Shown: in pieces, positions 6,067-12,338 of the stretch
Layout of the letters: the number at the start of each line of letters is the position of its first letter
Numbering within the stretch: position 1 is the first letter of the stretch
From: Campylobacterota bacterium
GTDB lineage: Bacteria > Campylobacterota > Campylobacteria > Campylobacterales > Sulfurovaceae
Length of the DNA stretch: 12,338 nt
NCBI GenBank assembly: GCA_011330645.1
Contig: DRQB01000198.1
Span: 1 to 12,338 of the forward strand
Direction of reading: 5' to 3'
The notes under the pieces: model-generated
Told to the model about the DNA's origin: nothing
Database searches by the model: none
The model's input: only the letters and a program-made list of their open reading frames with translations
Position numbers and translations under genes: made by a program

Positions 6067-6728
6067 AGGTTCTTTTGAAACCACTCTTCACACAAAGTTT
6101 TATAGATTATTTTGTAAGCTTCTAATTTTTCTACATCGTATGCACCATCAAAATAAGCCTTAAAAAACACTCTTTGCATCTTCACATCGAGTCCGAACTC
6201 CACACAAACACAAGCTATATCAAAATATCTGTCATTCACTCCTGTATATTCAAAATCAATAAAATTTATATCATTAGAGAAAAAGACATTTTGTGGATTT
6301 AAGTCATTGTGACAGAGAACGTACTCTTTTTGGTAATGCTCAATAGTGCTAGTATCTGTTTGTAACTCTATAGGCTCTGTATCTATACTGATGCTATGTA
6401 GTTTTTGTAAAGTCTTGGCTAAAAGTTTTAACTCACTTTTATCTAGTTTACCCTTATGCTCACCCTCTAAAAATGAAAATACCATAAAACCATTTTGACT
6501 ATCAAAAACCAATGGTTCTGCAGTGATGCCCTTTTCAAATGCCAAATTTTGTACTTTCCATTCAAAGTCTCTGTTTATATCATCTCTAAGTAACTTACGG
6601 ACAATATTCTTCACCCCATCTACCACAAGCAGATAATTCTCATTACAATACCCTTGATGTTCCAGTAATGTGCAAGACTCAATAGTCTTATCACTAAAAA
6701 ATGGATGCTTTTTGAGTTGTTCTATCAT
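6063..6728 (-). CDS. APH/choline-kinase-fold kinase, probable thiamine kinase
   Basis: A 221-residue cytoplasmic small-molecule kinase. The N-lobe has a GYCNENYLL segment (26-34), resembling the nucleotide-binding loop of choline/thiamine kinases, and a likely ATP-binding lysine in IVRKLL (K45). The catalytic loop is H140-N-D142-L-N-P-Q-N147, and the metal-binding motif is D158-F-E in FIDFEYTG. This is the pattern of the phosphotransferase family that includes LicA, choline/ethanolamine kinase and E. coli ThiK. It is the last gene of the thiamine-uptake operon, and its ATG overlaps the ThiQ stop in an ATGA (6725-6728). From that context I infer that it phosphorylates imported thiamine to thiamine monophosphate. 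It is shorter than E. coli ThiK (about 274 residues), and choline-type substrates cannot be excluded from sequence. Its stop codon lies inside a REP-like hairpin. Confidence 0.75.
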   Translation of the reverse strand: MIEQLKKHPFFSDKTIESCTLLEHQGYCNENYLLVVDGVKNIVRKLLRDDINRDFEWKVQNLAFEKGITAEPLVFDSQNGFMVFSFLEGEHKGKLDKSELKLLAKTLQKLHSISIDTEPIELQTDTSTIEHYQKEYVLCHNDLNPQNVFFSNDINFIDFEYTGVNDRYFDIACVCVEFGLDVKMQRVFFKAYFDGAYDVEKLEAYKIIYKTLCEEWFQKNL

Positions 6729-7366
6729 TGCTTAACGAGTGTATGGTTTTGCATCTTGTAGATATGATTGGCTATGCGATTACAGTCGTCTATGTCGTGG
6801 GTGACCATGATGGTATGGAGCTGATGCTCTTGGGTAATTTTCTGTACGAGTTCGAGCATCTCTATACGCGTAGCATCATCTAAGCCAGAGAAGGGTTCAT
6901 CTAGCAATAATACAGGCTCTCTTCGCATGAGTACACGTGCCAAAGCCACACGCTGTTGCTGTCCGCCTGAAAGTTGAGAGGCTAGTTTATGTTCATACGC
7001 TTCAAGCCCTACTTCTTTTAAAATATCTTGGACTTTCTCTACCTCTTCAATGCTGTCTTTTAACGTTTTATTGACCCCTAACAAAATATTTTTTTGTACG
7101 CTAAGGTGTTCAAAAAGGTTATGGTTTTGAAAGAGGATGGTAATAGGACGCTTTTCAACACTTAGCCCTAAAAGTTCCTGTCCATCAAGCATCACAGAAC
7201 CCTTCATCGGTTCTATAAACCCTGCTACTATATCTAACAAAGTAGACTTACCACTTCCACTCTGTCCTAAGATAGCTACTACTTCAGAAGGCTTTACTTC
7301 TAAGTTATAGGTGTAGAGGTCATCTGCATTTTTGTATTGGTATTGTAGGTTATTTATTTTTAGCAA
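6725..7366 (-). CDS. thiQ: Thiamine ABC transporter ATP-binding protein ThiQ
   Basis: This ATPase drives ThiP-mediated thiamine import at the inner face of the cytoplasmic membrane. All ABC motifs are present (numbering from the TTG start): Walker A GQSGSGKST 34-42, Q-loop glutamine 80 in LFQNHNLFEHL, signature LSGGQ 132-136, Walker B LLLLDE near 152-157, and H-loop histidine 190 in MVTHD. I prefer the TTG at 7366: GGAG lies six bases upstream (7376-7373), and the resulting start MLKINNLQYQY resembles the usual ThiQ start MLKLxxIxWxY. An ATG at 7378 would add four residues but has no good ribosome-binding site. The length of 213 residues is slightly short, as the extension after the H-loop region is brief. 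The gene overlaps the end of thiP by 17 bases and ends in a 4-base overlap with the kinase gene. Confidence 0.9.
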   Translation of the reverse strand: MLKINNLQYQYKNADDLYTYNLEVKPSEVVAILGQSGSGKSTLLDIVAGFIEPMKGSVMLDGQELLGLSVEKRPITILFQNHNLFEHLSVQKNILLGVNKTLKDSIEEVEKVQDILKEVGLEAYEHKLASQLSGGQQQRVALARVLMRREPVLLLDEPFSGLDDATRIEMLELVQKITQEHQLHTIMVTHDIDDCNRIANHIYKMQNHTLVKQ

Positions 7367-8984
7367 TGTTATCTCCATTGAACAATCTTGGTATTAAAAC
7401 AAATACACTTAATACAAGCACCAAAAGCACCAAAGCCACCCCTGCAGCATCCGCATTCCTATACGACCCCATCAACTGATAGAGGTACCAAGGCAAGGTA
7501 CTAAATTCATCTGACCCAAAGAGTGCTATGATACCCAAATCTCCTAGAGAAAAACAAAACGCCAAAGCAAAGACATACCCTAAAGAAGACTTGATGTAAG
7601 GGTATTCTACGTAAATCCAACGCTGTAACTTTGTAAGCCCCAGCGAAAAAGAAAGCTTGTCATAGCGTTGTGCCGTTTTATGCATGGCAGGAGTGAGTAC
7701 AGAGAGTGCGAAAGGCAGTGACATCAACACATTTGCCGTAAGCAGTGCAGCAGTTGCCCAGACTACCTCAGAGCCTTCTGTCTTTTGATAGAGTAGAAAA
7801 AATCCTAGTCCCATTACTAATGAAGGTATGGCTAAATAGAGATTTCCAGAGAAAGCGATAATGCCATCTAAGAGTTTTGCAAAAGGTTTTGTTCCTAACC
7901 GCGTGTTAAGAGAAAAGTTTCGTCTTGTATGGCTCAAGGCTACAGCGATAATGACAGTCAAAATACTAGAGACCGTTGACAAAGAGATAGAAGTCATAAA
8001 AGATTTGATAAACAGTGGTGCTTGAAAGATACGCCCAAAGTCTGCACCTATACCATCAACAACGATGACAACCAAAGGCAAGACAAAAAAGAGTGTAAAT
8101 AACCCGATGATAAACCACTGTATAACTTGTAAAACTTTAGCTTCCTTCCATGGGATGAGAGTATGACTTATTTTTAGGTTAGAAAGTCCTGTTCTGAATC
8201 CTGAGGAGAGTACCACAAGCACAGCAGAGATGCTTAGTTGAATGAGAGCGAGTTTCAGTGCCAATCCTATGTCAAAGTCAAGTCTTACTGCTTCGTAAAT
8301 GGCAACTTCTAAAGTATTGTAGCTTGGGCTACCACCTAAGAGAAGTACCACAGCAAAAGAAGTGAAACAGAGTAGGAAGATAGTAGAACCAATACTTAAC
8401 AGGGTAGATTTTAATGCTGGATACTCCACATAGAGAAACCTCTCAAACACGGAAAAGTTTAAAGACTTTGCAAGTTTGTATTTCTCTTTGGGTATGGACT
8501 CAAAGCTATGCAACAGGGCACGCGATGCAAAAGAGGCATTGAGATAAACATGAGCTAGAAGTATCCCTCCCAGACCATAAATGTAAGAGCCAAAGGAGTG
8601 GTCAAAGAGAAAAAGGCTGGCTTGATTGAGGTAGCCATTACGCCCAAAAATGCCGATGAGTCCAAAAACTACGATGAGCGTAGGCAAGACCAAAGATGAG
8701 GAGAAAAGTGCTACGAGTAATCCTCTACCCCTAAAGTGACTCTGATGTGCCAATGCCCATGCAAGCAGTACCCCAACAACAAGTGATAAAATGGTAGATA
8801 AAAAAGCTTGATAAAGTGTGAACTTGAGCAATCCATAAATACGGTTATCTAACTGCGTAAACAGACTGCCTTCTTGTGACCCATAGAGTGTTAAAAAAAG
8901 TAAAAATGCAAAACCCAATAAGCTCAACGCTATAAAAGCCCCAGGTAACACTGCACTTTTAAATCGTATCAAGCCCTTGAACAT
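7350..8984 (-). CDS. thiP: Thiamine ABC transporter permease ThiP
   Basis: A 544-residue inner-membrane permease, the usual ThiP length (about 536 in E. coli). It contains two fused binding-protein-dependent transport domains with about a dozen hydrophobic segments in total. Each half carries the cytoplasmic EAA-like loop that contacts the ATPase. The first is around LAKSLNFSVFERFLYVEYP and the second around KLSFSLGLTKLQRWIYVEYP, and both share the YVEYP ending. This fused two-domain arrangement also occurs in iron(III) permeases of the FbpB type, so the thiamine assignment depends on the ThiB next to it. The gene starts 2 bases after the thiB stop and overlaps thiQ at its end. Confidence 0.88.
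   Translation of the reverse strand: MFKGLIRFKSAVLPGAFIALSLLGFAFLLFLTLYGSQEGSLFTQLDNRIYGLLKFTLYQAFLSTILSLVVGVLLAWALAHQSHFRGRGLLVALFSSSLVLPTLIVVFGLIGIFGRNGYLNQASLFLFDHSFGSYIYGLGGILLAHVYLNASFASRALLHSFESIPKEKYKLAKSLNFSVFERFLYVEYPALKSTLLSIGSTIFLLCFTSFAVVLLLGGSPSYNTLEVAIYEAVRLDFDIGLALKLALIQLSISAVLVVLSSGFRTGLSNLKISHTLIPWKEAKVLQVIQWFIIGLFTLFFVLPLVVIVVDGIGADFGRIFQAPLFIKSFMTSISLSTVSSILTVIIAVALSHTRRNFSLNTRLGTKPFAKLLDGIIAFSGNLYLAIPSLVMGLGFFLLYQKTEGSEVVWATAALLTANVLMSLPFALSVLTPAMHKTAQRYDKLSFSLGLTKLQRWIYVEYPYIKSSLGYVFALAFCFSLGDLGIIALFGSDEFSTLPWYLYQLMGSYRNADAAGVALVLLVLVLSVFVLIPRLFNGDNIAKNK
7373..7376 (-). promoter_or_regulatory. Ribosome-binding site that decides the thiQ start
   Basis: GGAG on the minus strand (7376-7373) lies within the final codons of thiP, six bases before TTG 7366. 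It overlaps the alternative ATG (7378-7376), so it can only serve the TTG. The family N-terminus agrees with this choice. Confidence 0.55.
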
Positions 8985-8986
8985 CG

Positions 8987-9973
8987 TTACTTCTGTATGG
9001 CTTCAAGCCACTCATTGATGATAGCTTTTCTTTCTCTCTGCACTGTTTTCCCATCCATTAGTATCATCTCTTTTGGATGTACCAAAGTCTCGTAAGCTTG
9101 AGGCAGAGTACTCTTTACTACAGGATATGCCCAGTTGGCTGTAGGGATGATGTCTGCAAAGGTTTGCGTATGTAAAAAAGCGAGAAATTGTTTGGCTAAC
9201 ACTTGATGTTTAGAGCTTTTAAGTACCGCTGCCACTTCTATCTGCCCGTAGTGTCCCTCTTTAAAAGCTGCAGCTTTAATATCTGTTCTGTTTTCATCGA
9301 TGATGTGATAGGCAGGAGAAGTCGTATAGCTTAGCACCATATCTGCCTCACCCTTTAAAAAAAGTCCATAGGCTTCTGACCAGCCTTTTGTAATGGTAAG
9401 TATATGTGGAGCCAAACGCTTCCAGTACTCCCCTGATTTGTCTCCATAAATGGACTTTACCCATAGGAGTAAACCCAAGCCTGCTGTAGAAGAACGAGGG
9501 TCTTGGATGACGATTTTGAACTCTTTAGGCATATTTGCCAAAGCTTCAAAAGAGTCTGGTACATTTTTTAGTTTGTCAGTGTTATAGACAAAAGCAAAAA
9601 AGCTATAGTCAAACGGAGCAAAGGTATCATCATTGTATGGTGCAGGCAAATCTAGCTTTGAGGTGTTAAGTTCATGAGGTACAAAAAGTCCTGTCTTTTT
9701 AGCCACCTGTGCTATGCTTGTATCTAGCCCTAAAAGTACATCTGCTTTGGTACGTTTACCCTCTAGTTGTATCTTACGTAAAGCCCCTATGGAGCTAGAG
9801 AGTCCTACAAATTTTAACGTACAGTTGTGTTCTTTCTCAAAAGCTTTTTTTATCTTAGGTGCTGGACCCCATGTGGCAGCAAAGGCATCATAAGTATAGA
9901 TAGTAAGTGTAGGTTTTTCTGTTGCAAGAACAGTGAGAGTGAGAAGTAAAAAAAGTTGTAATAGTTTTATCAT
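8987..9973 (-). CDS. thiB: Periplasmic thiamine-binding protein ThiB (TbpA)
   Basis: A 328-residue solute-binding protein that captures thiamine and its phosphates in the periplasm and delivers them to ThiP. A signal peptide is evident: MIKLLQ, a leucine-rich core, and a VLA-TE cleavage site after about residue 17. There is no lipobox cysteine. The mature start TLTIYTYDAFAATWGP closely matches the E. coli ThiB segment LTVYTYDSFAADWGP. The following KADVLLGLDTSIAQVAKKTGLF and the late IPTANWAYPV are also ThiB-like; these features separate it from iron-binding relatives. The ATG at 9973 lies 7 bases after the stop of the small thiamine-binding protein. An AGGGG is present about 12 bases upstream, a rather long spacing. 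It is the best evidence for the substrate of the whole operon. Confidence 0.92.
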   Translation of the reverse strand: MIKLLQLFLLLTLTVLATEKPTLTIYTYDAFAATWGPAPKIKKAFEKEHNCTLKFVGLSSSIGALRKIQLEGKRTKADVLLGLDTSIAQVAKKTGLFVPHELNTSKLDLPAPYNDDTFAPFDYSFFAFVYNTDKLKNVPDSFEALANMPKEFKIVIQDPRSSTAGLGLLLWVKSIYGDKSGEYWKRLAPHILTITKGWSEAYGLFLKGEADMVLSYTTSPAYHIIDENRTDIKAAAFKEGHYGQIEVAAVLKSSKHQVLAKQFLAFLHTQTFADIIPTANWAYPVVKSTLPQAYETLVHPKEMILMDGKTVQRERKAIINEWLEAIQK

Positions 9974-9980
9974 AAAATGA

Positions 9981-10241
9981 TTATACCCCTAATTTGCCTT
10001 GTCTATTATTACCCACAAACTTTAGTACAAAGATAGAATCTGGAATCTCTGTAAAAACAGAAAACATCTCTTTTTCTAAAAGTGCCATAATGGTTTTGTA
10101 GTCGCCATGTATCTGTGTACTAAGTTCATTACGCACCACCTCAACAGTACCTTCTTTTTCAAGCTGTGAGATAAAAGCCAAGATAGGCGCTTCAAACTCT
10201 TGCTGAAGTGGGTACATACTGATGTCTACAGAGATTTCCAT
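9981..10241 (-). CDS. Small thiamine-binding protein, YkoF/MTH1187 family
   Basis: An 86-residue protein that starts MEISVDISMYPLQQEFEAPILAFISQLE and continues with a GDYKTIMALLEKEM segment. This is the pattern of the MTH1187/YkoF-type family (thiamine-binding domain, formerly DUF77), a ferredoxin-like fold. B. subtilis YkoF, which carries two such domains, binds thiamine or its pyrimidine part and is encoded with the YkoEDC transporter. No signal peptide is present, so it should be cytoplasmic; a role in buffering or handing over thiamine is inference. Its ATG shares one base with the TAA stop of the receptor gene (TAATG, 10243-10239), suggesting translational coupling. Its position between an outer-membrane receptor and ThiB strengthens the thiamine assignment of the whole operon. 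Confidence 0.82.
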   Translation of the reverse strand: MEISVDISMYPLQQEFEAPILAFISQLEKEGTVEVVRNELSTQIHGDYKTIMALLEKEMFSVFTEIPDSIFVLKFVGNNRQGKLGV

Positions 10242-12328
10242 TAGAAATCATAACCTACAGTAAAACCAAAGGTTCTTGGGTCACCTTGCTGTGTATACAA
10301 TTCGGTTGCATAGCCATTCCCTGGATTGTTTCCAAAAGTACCAAATCCACGTACCTGATACGATTCATCCGTAAGGTTTTTACCCCAGACCGATATCGTA
10401 AAATCATTATACATATATTCTATACTTGCATTGAGCAGTGTGTATGATTTTGCTTTTTCATTATGTCTATTTGAAAAGTAATAACTGTCTTTACCAAATA
10501 CATTTGTCTTTAATACAAATGCATCACTTAACATATAGTCAAATCCAATAGTATATTGATATTTTGGAGACTGTGCAGGAGTTCGTCCGTTTACATTGAG
10601 TGAGCTTGGGTTCGGATCAACATATTCATCAAATGTTGCATTTAAAAGACCAAGCGTTGCATAAAGATGTAAAGCATCATTTGCTTGATAATCAACTTCT
10701 GCTTCTGCCCCATAGTAAGTACCTCTTGCTGCATTTGCTAAATAATCAGTAAAATCTGTACTACCATTAGCACGTACTGTAACAACTGAACTTTTCACTT
10801 GCTGATCTTTTCTTTTTCCATAAAATAGATTGATACGACTTGTTAATGTATGGTCAAAATAGCTTGAATTAACACCTAAATCTATATTCCATAATGTTTC
10901 AGTTTTATATCTTCTTGCTGCATCAATTAATGTATTATCTGGATTTACACCTCCTGGTTTATAGCCTCTTGAAAGTGTTGCATAATACAGTCTATCTGCA
11001 TTTTCTTGATATGTTAGTCCTACTTTCCCACCAACAAGAACCTCATCAGTATCAATAATAAAATTATCACTATCACTGTAATCAGCTTTCCATTTTTCAA
11101 CTCTCGCACCTGTTATCACTGTAACTTTGTCATTTACATGTGTATCTAATTGTGCGTAAATAGCTTTTGTTGTTGTGTCATATTTACTAAAAAATGGTGC
11201 TGCAAGAAATGTATAATTTCTATTAAAATTTTCTTTATTGTCCTTATAATAAACCCCCACAGTCCAATCTGTCATATCATTAAATATACGTCCGTCTTCT
11301 GAAGAAACTAATCTTATATCTATATCTGTTTGCTTTTTATCTCTATTGTATTGGTCAAAAGAACTATATGGGAAAAGAGAAGCATCAAATTCTCCAACAT
11401 AACTCCAGTCTTCATCATAACTATATGTCATATTGGACTTAGAATGGCTAAGCGTAGAAATGAGTTTCATTGTATCAAAATCATAGGTAGATTTGAGTGC
11501 AAAAGCATTTGTTCTTTGCGTATCTTTTCCTGCTTGATCAGCATGAGATGTTCTTGAATTGTCAAAAGTAAAGGCATCATACCCATTATCAACATTAGCA
11601 TGTAACAAATTTAAGTCTATTACATGTTTATCTGAAACAAACCAGCGCAATTGTGATTTTACATTCAACTCATCTATGTTATTTGTATCATCACGATTTA
11701 AAAAACTATTTTTCATAAAACCATCGCTATCGTTTTTATAGACTGAAACCCTACCTATTAAAGTATCTTCCACTAAAGTTCCACCTATCGCAGCACCAAA
11801 AGCTTTTGTATTATAGTTCCCAATAGTTGTCTCTACATGTCCTTGCGTCTCTTTAGTTGGTTCATTACTCTGAACACTGACAACACCAGCAAGGCCATTT
11901 GCCCCAAAAGTAGTACCTTGTGGTCCCCTAAGTATTTCTATTTGTTTCATATCAAAAAGTGACGCACCAAGTGTTGCATTTGATAAATCAATTCCATCAA
12001 CGATAAGTCCAACAGAAGGATTAATTGGATTTGCGAATTGACTTCTTTCTCCTATTCCACGTATTTGAATGTATTTTGCTTTAGAAGCACCTGATGTGAA
12101 ATTTACATTAGGTGTTGTCGCAAGTACCTCTACAAAAGCTTGTGAAGTTTTATCATAAATTTTATCTTCTCCAATAACAGTGACAGAATTTGTTGTCTCT
12201 GAAAGCTTCTTGGCTCTAAAGTCAGAACTTACCACAATTGGGTCGAGTGTTACTTCTTCTGCGAAAGAGGTTGTACCTAATACAGCTGAGGCTGTCAGGA
12301 GTGAAAGTGTTAATTTTTTGCTTGTCAT
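10241..12328 (-). CDS. TonB-dependent outer-membrane receptor, probable thiamine (or thiamine-compound) transporter
   Basis: A 695-residue outer-membrane receptor. The signal peptide has a KK-containing start, a hydrophobic core and cleavage at SFA-EE after residue 23. A TonB-box-like LDPIVVSS follows at 28-35. The plug domain includes IQIRGIGER (87-95), VGLIVDGIDL (106-115) and IEILRGPQGTTFGANGLAGVVSV (130-152). The C-terminal two thirds are rich in alternating aromatic/polar beta-strands, ending in DPRTFGFTVGYDF with the terminal Phe expected for barrel insertion. TonB-ExbBD energy would drive uptake of a scarce solute into the periplasm. No siderophore gene is nearby. As first gene of an operon with a thiamine-binding protein, ThiBPQ and a kinase, it most likely imports thiamine; this is inferred from context only. 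The start is fixed by AGGA six bases upstream (12338-12335). Confidence 0.85.
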   Translation of the reverse strand: MTSKKLTLSLLTASAVLGTTSFAEEVTLDPIVVSSDFRAKKLSETTNSVTVIGEDKIYDKTSQAFVEVLATTPNVNFTSGASKAKYIQIRGIGERSQFANPINPSVGLIVDGIDLSNATLGASLFDMKQIEILRGPQGTTFGANGLAGVVSVQSNEPTKETQGHVETTIGNYNTKAFGAAIGGTLVEDTLIGRVSVYKNDSDGFMKNSFLNRDDTNNIDELNVKSQLRWFVSDKHVIDLNLLHANVDNGYDAFTFDNSRTSHADQAGKDTQRTNAFALKSTYDFDTMKLISTLSHSKSNMTYSYDEDWSYVGEFDASLFPYSSFDQYNRDKKQTDIDIRLVSSEDGRIFNDMTDWTVGVYYKDNKENFNRNYTFLAAPFFSKYDTTTKAIYAQLDTHVNDKVTVITGARVEKWKADYSDSDNFIIDTDEVLVGGKVGLTYQENADRLYYATLSRGYKPGGVNPDNTLIDAARRYKTETLWNIDLGVNSSYFDHTLTSRINLFYGKRKDQQVKSSVVTVRANGSTDFTDYLANAARGTYYGAEAEVDYQANDALHLYATLGLLNATFDEYVDPNPSSLNVNGRTPAQSPKYQYTIGFDYMLSDAFVLKTNVFGKDSYYFSNRHNEKAKSYTLLNASIEYMYNDFTISVWGKNLTDESYQVRGFGTFGNNPGNGYATELYTQQGDPRTFGFTVGYDF

Positions 12329-12334
12329 ATATTT

Positions 12335-12338
12335 TCCT
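12335..12338 (-). promoter_or_regulatory. Ribosome-binding site of the receptor gene
   Basis: AGGA on the minus strand lies six bases before ATG 12328-12326, at the extreme right edge of the window. The promoter and leader, including any thiamine riboswitch, lie outside the window. Confidence 0.6.

Noticed and set aside
5903..6163. Plus-strand 86-codon open frame across the intergenic hairpins
   Set aside because: It is composed of repeat sequence plus the antisense of the kinase 3' end, lacks a ribosome-binding site and shows no protein-like pattern.
6725..9973. Iron(III) ABC importer as an alternative to ThiBPQ
   Set aside because: The fused permease fits both, but the binding protein has the ThiB-type TIYTYDAFAATWGP start and the operon contains a thiamine-binding family protein.
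11330..11741. Two plus-strand open frames inside the TonB receptor gene
   Set aside because: Both lie antisense to a well-supported receptor frame and have no initiation signals or recognisable protein features.

Overview
The window looks like chromosomal DNA of a Campylobacterota (epsilonproteobacterial) organism, probably a free-living Sulfurovum/Sulfurimonas-like lineage. This placement is inferred from the AT-rich composition, the futalosine-pathway menaquinone gene mqnE, and the style of the GlmS, GlnD and ThiB proteins; no rRNA or other marker is present to prove it. Coding density is high and no transposase, integrase, tRNA, rRNA or CRISPR array was seen.

Layout. Bases 1-1225 (minus strand) hold mqnE (aminofutalosine synthase), followed 30 bases downstream by the first 43 codons of a probable phosphoribosyltransferase that runs off the left edge. 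A 51-base divergent gap carries a near-symmetric promoter box. Bases 1277-5886 (plus strand) hold glnD (PII uridylyltransferase/uridylyl-removing enzyme), glmS (glutamine:fructose-6-phosphate aminotransferase) 2 bases later, and a small AT-rich three-helix membrane protein with a TTG start. Bases 5887-6062 form the only sizeable non-coding gap. It lies between convergent genes and is occupied mainly by three hairpin repeats of REP type. Bases 6063-12328 (minus strand) are one tightly packed six-gene operon: TonB-dependent receptor, small YkoF/MTH1187-like thiamine-binding protein, ThiB, ThiP, ThiQ, and an APH/choline-kinase-fold kinase that is probably a thiamine kinase.

How the genes work together. 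The minus-strand operon reads as a complete outer-membrane-to-cytoplasm thiamine acquisition line. A TonB-driven porin crosses the outer membrane, the ThiB-ThiP-ThiQ ABC importer crosses the inner membrane, a small cytosolic thiamine-binding protein may buffer or sense the vitamin, and a kinase traps it as thiamine monophosphate. The genes overlap or are separated by at most 7 bases, so co-transcription and translational coupling are expected. The ThiBPQ assignment is well supported by sequence; the substrates of the receptor and the kinase are inferred from context. The glnD-glmS pair joins glutamine/nitrogen sensing to a major glutamine-consuming step of cell-wall synthesis.

The most unusual signal is a family of four short hairpins, each with a GTAG tetranucleotide at the foot of a GGTG.../...CACC stem and a 4-base loop (141-164, 5898-5923, 5975-6000, 6043-6066). 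They resemble the REP elements mobilised by RAYT (REP-associated tyrosine transposase) proteins. In two of them the GTAG head itself supplies the TAG stop codon of the gene it abuts (mqnE and the kinase).
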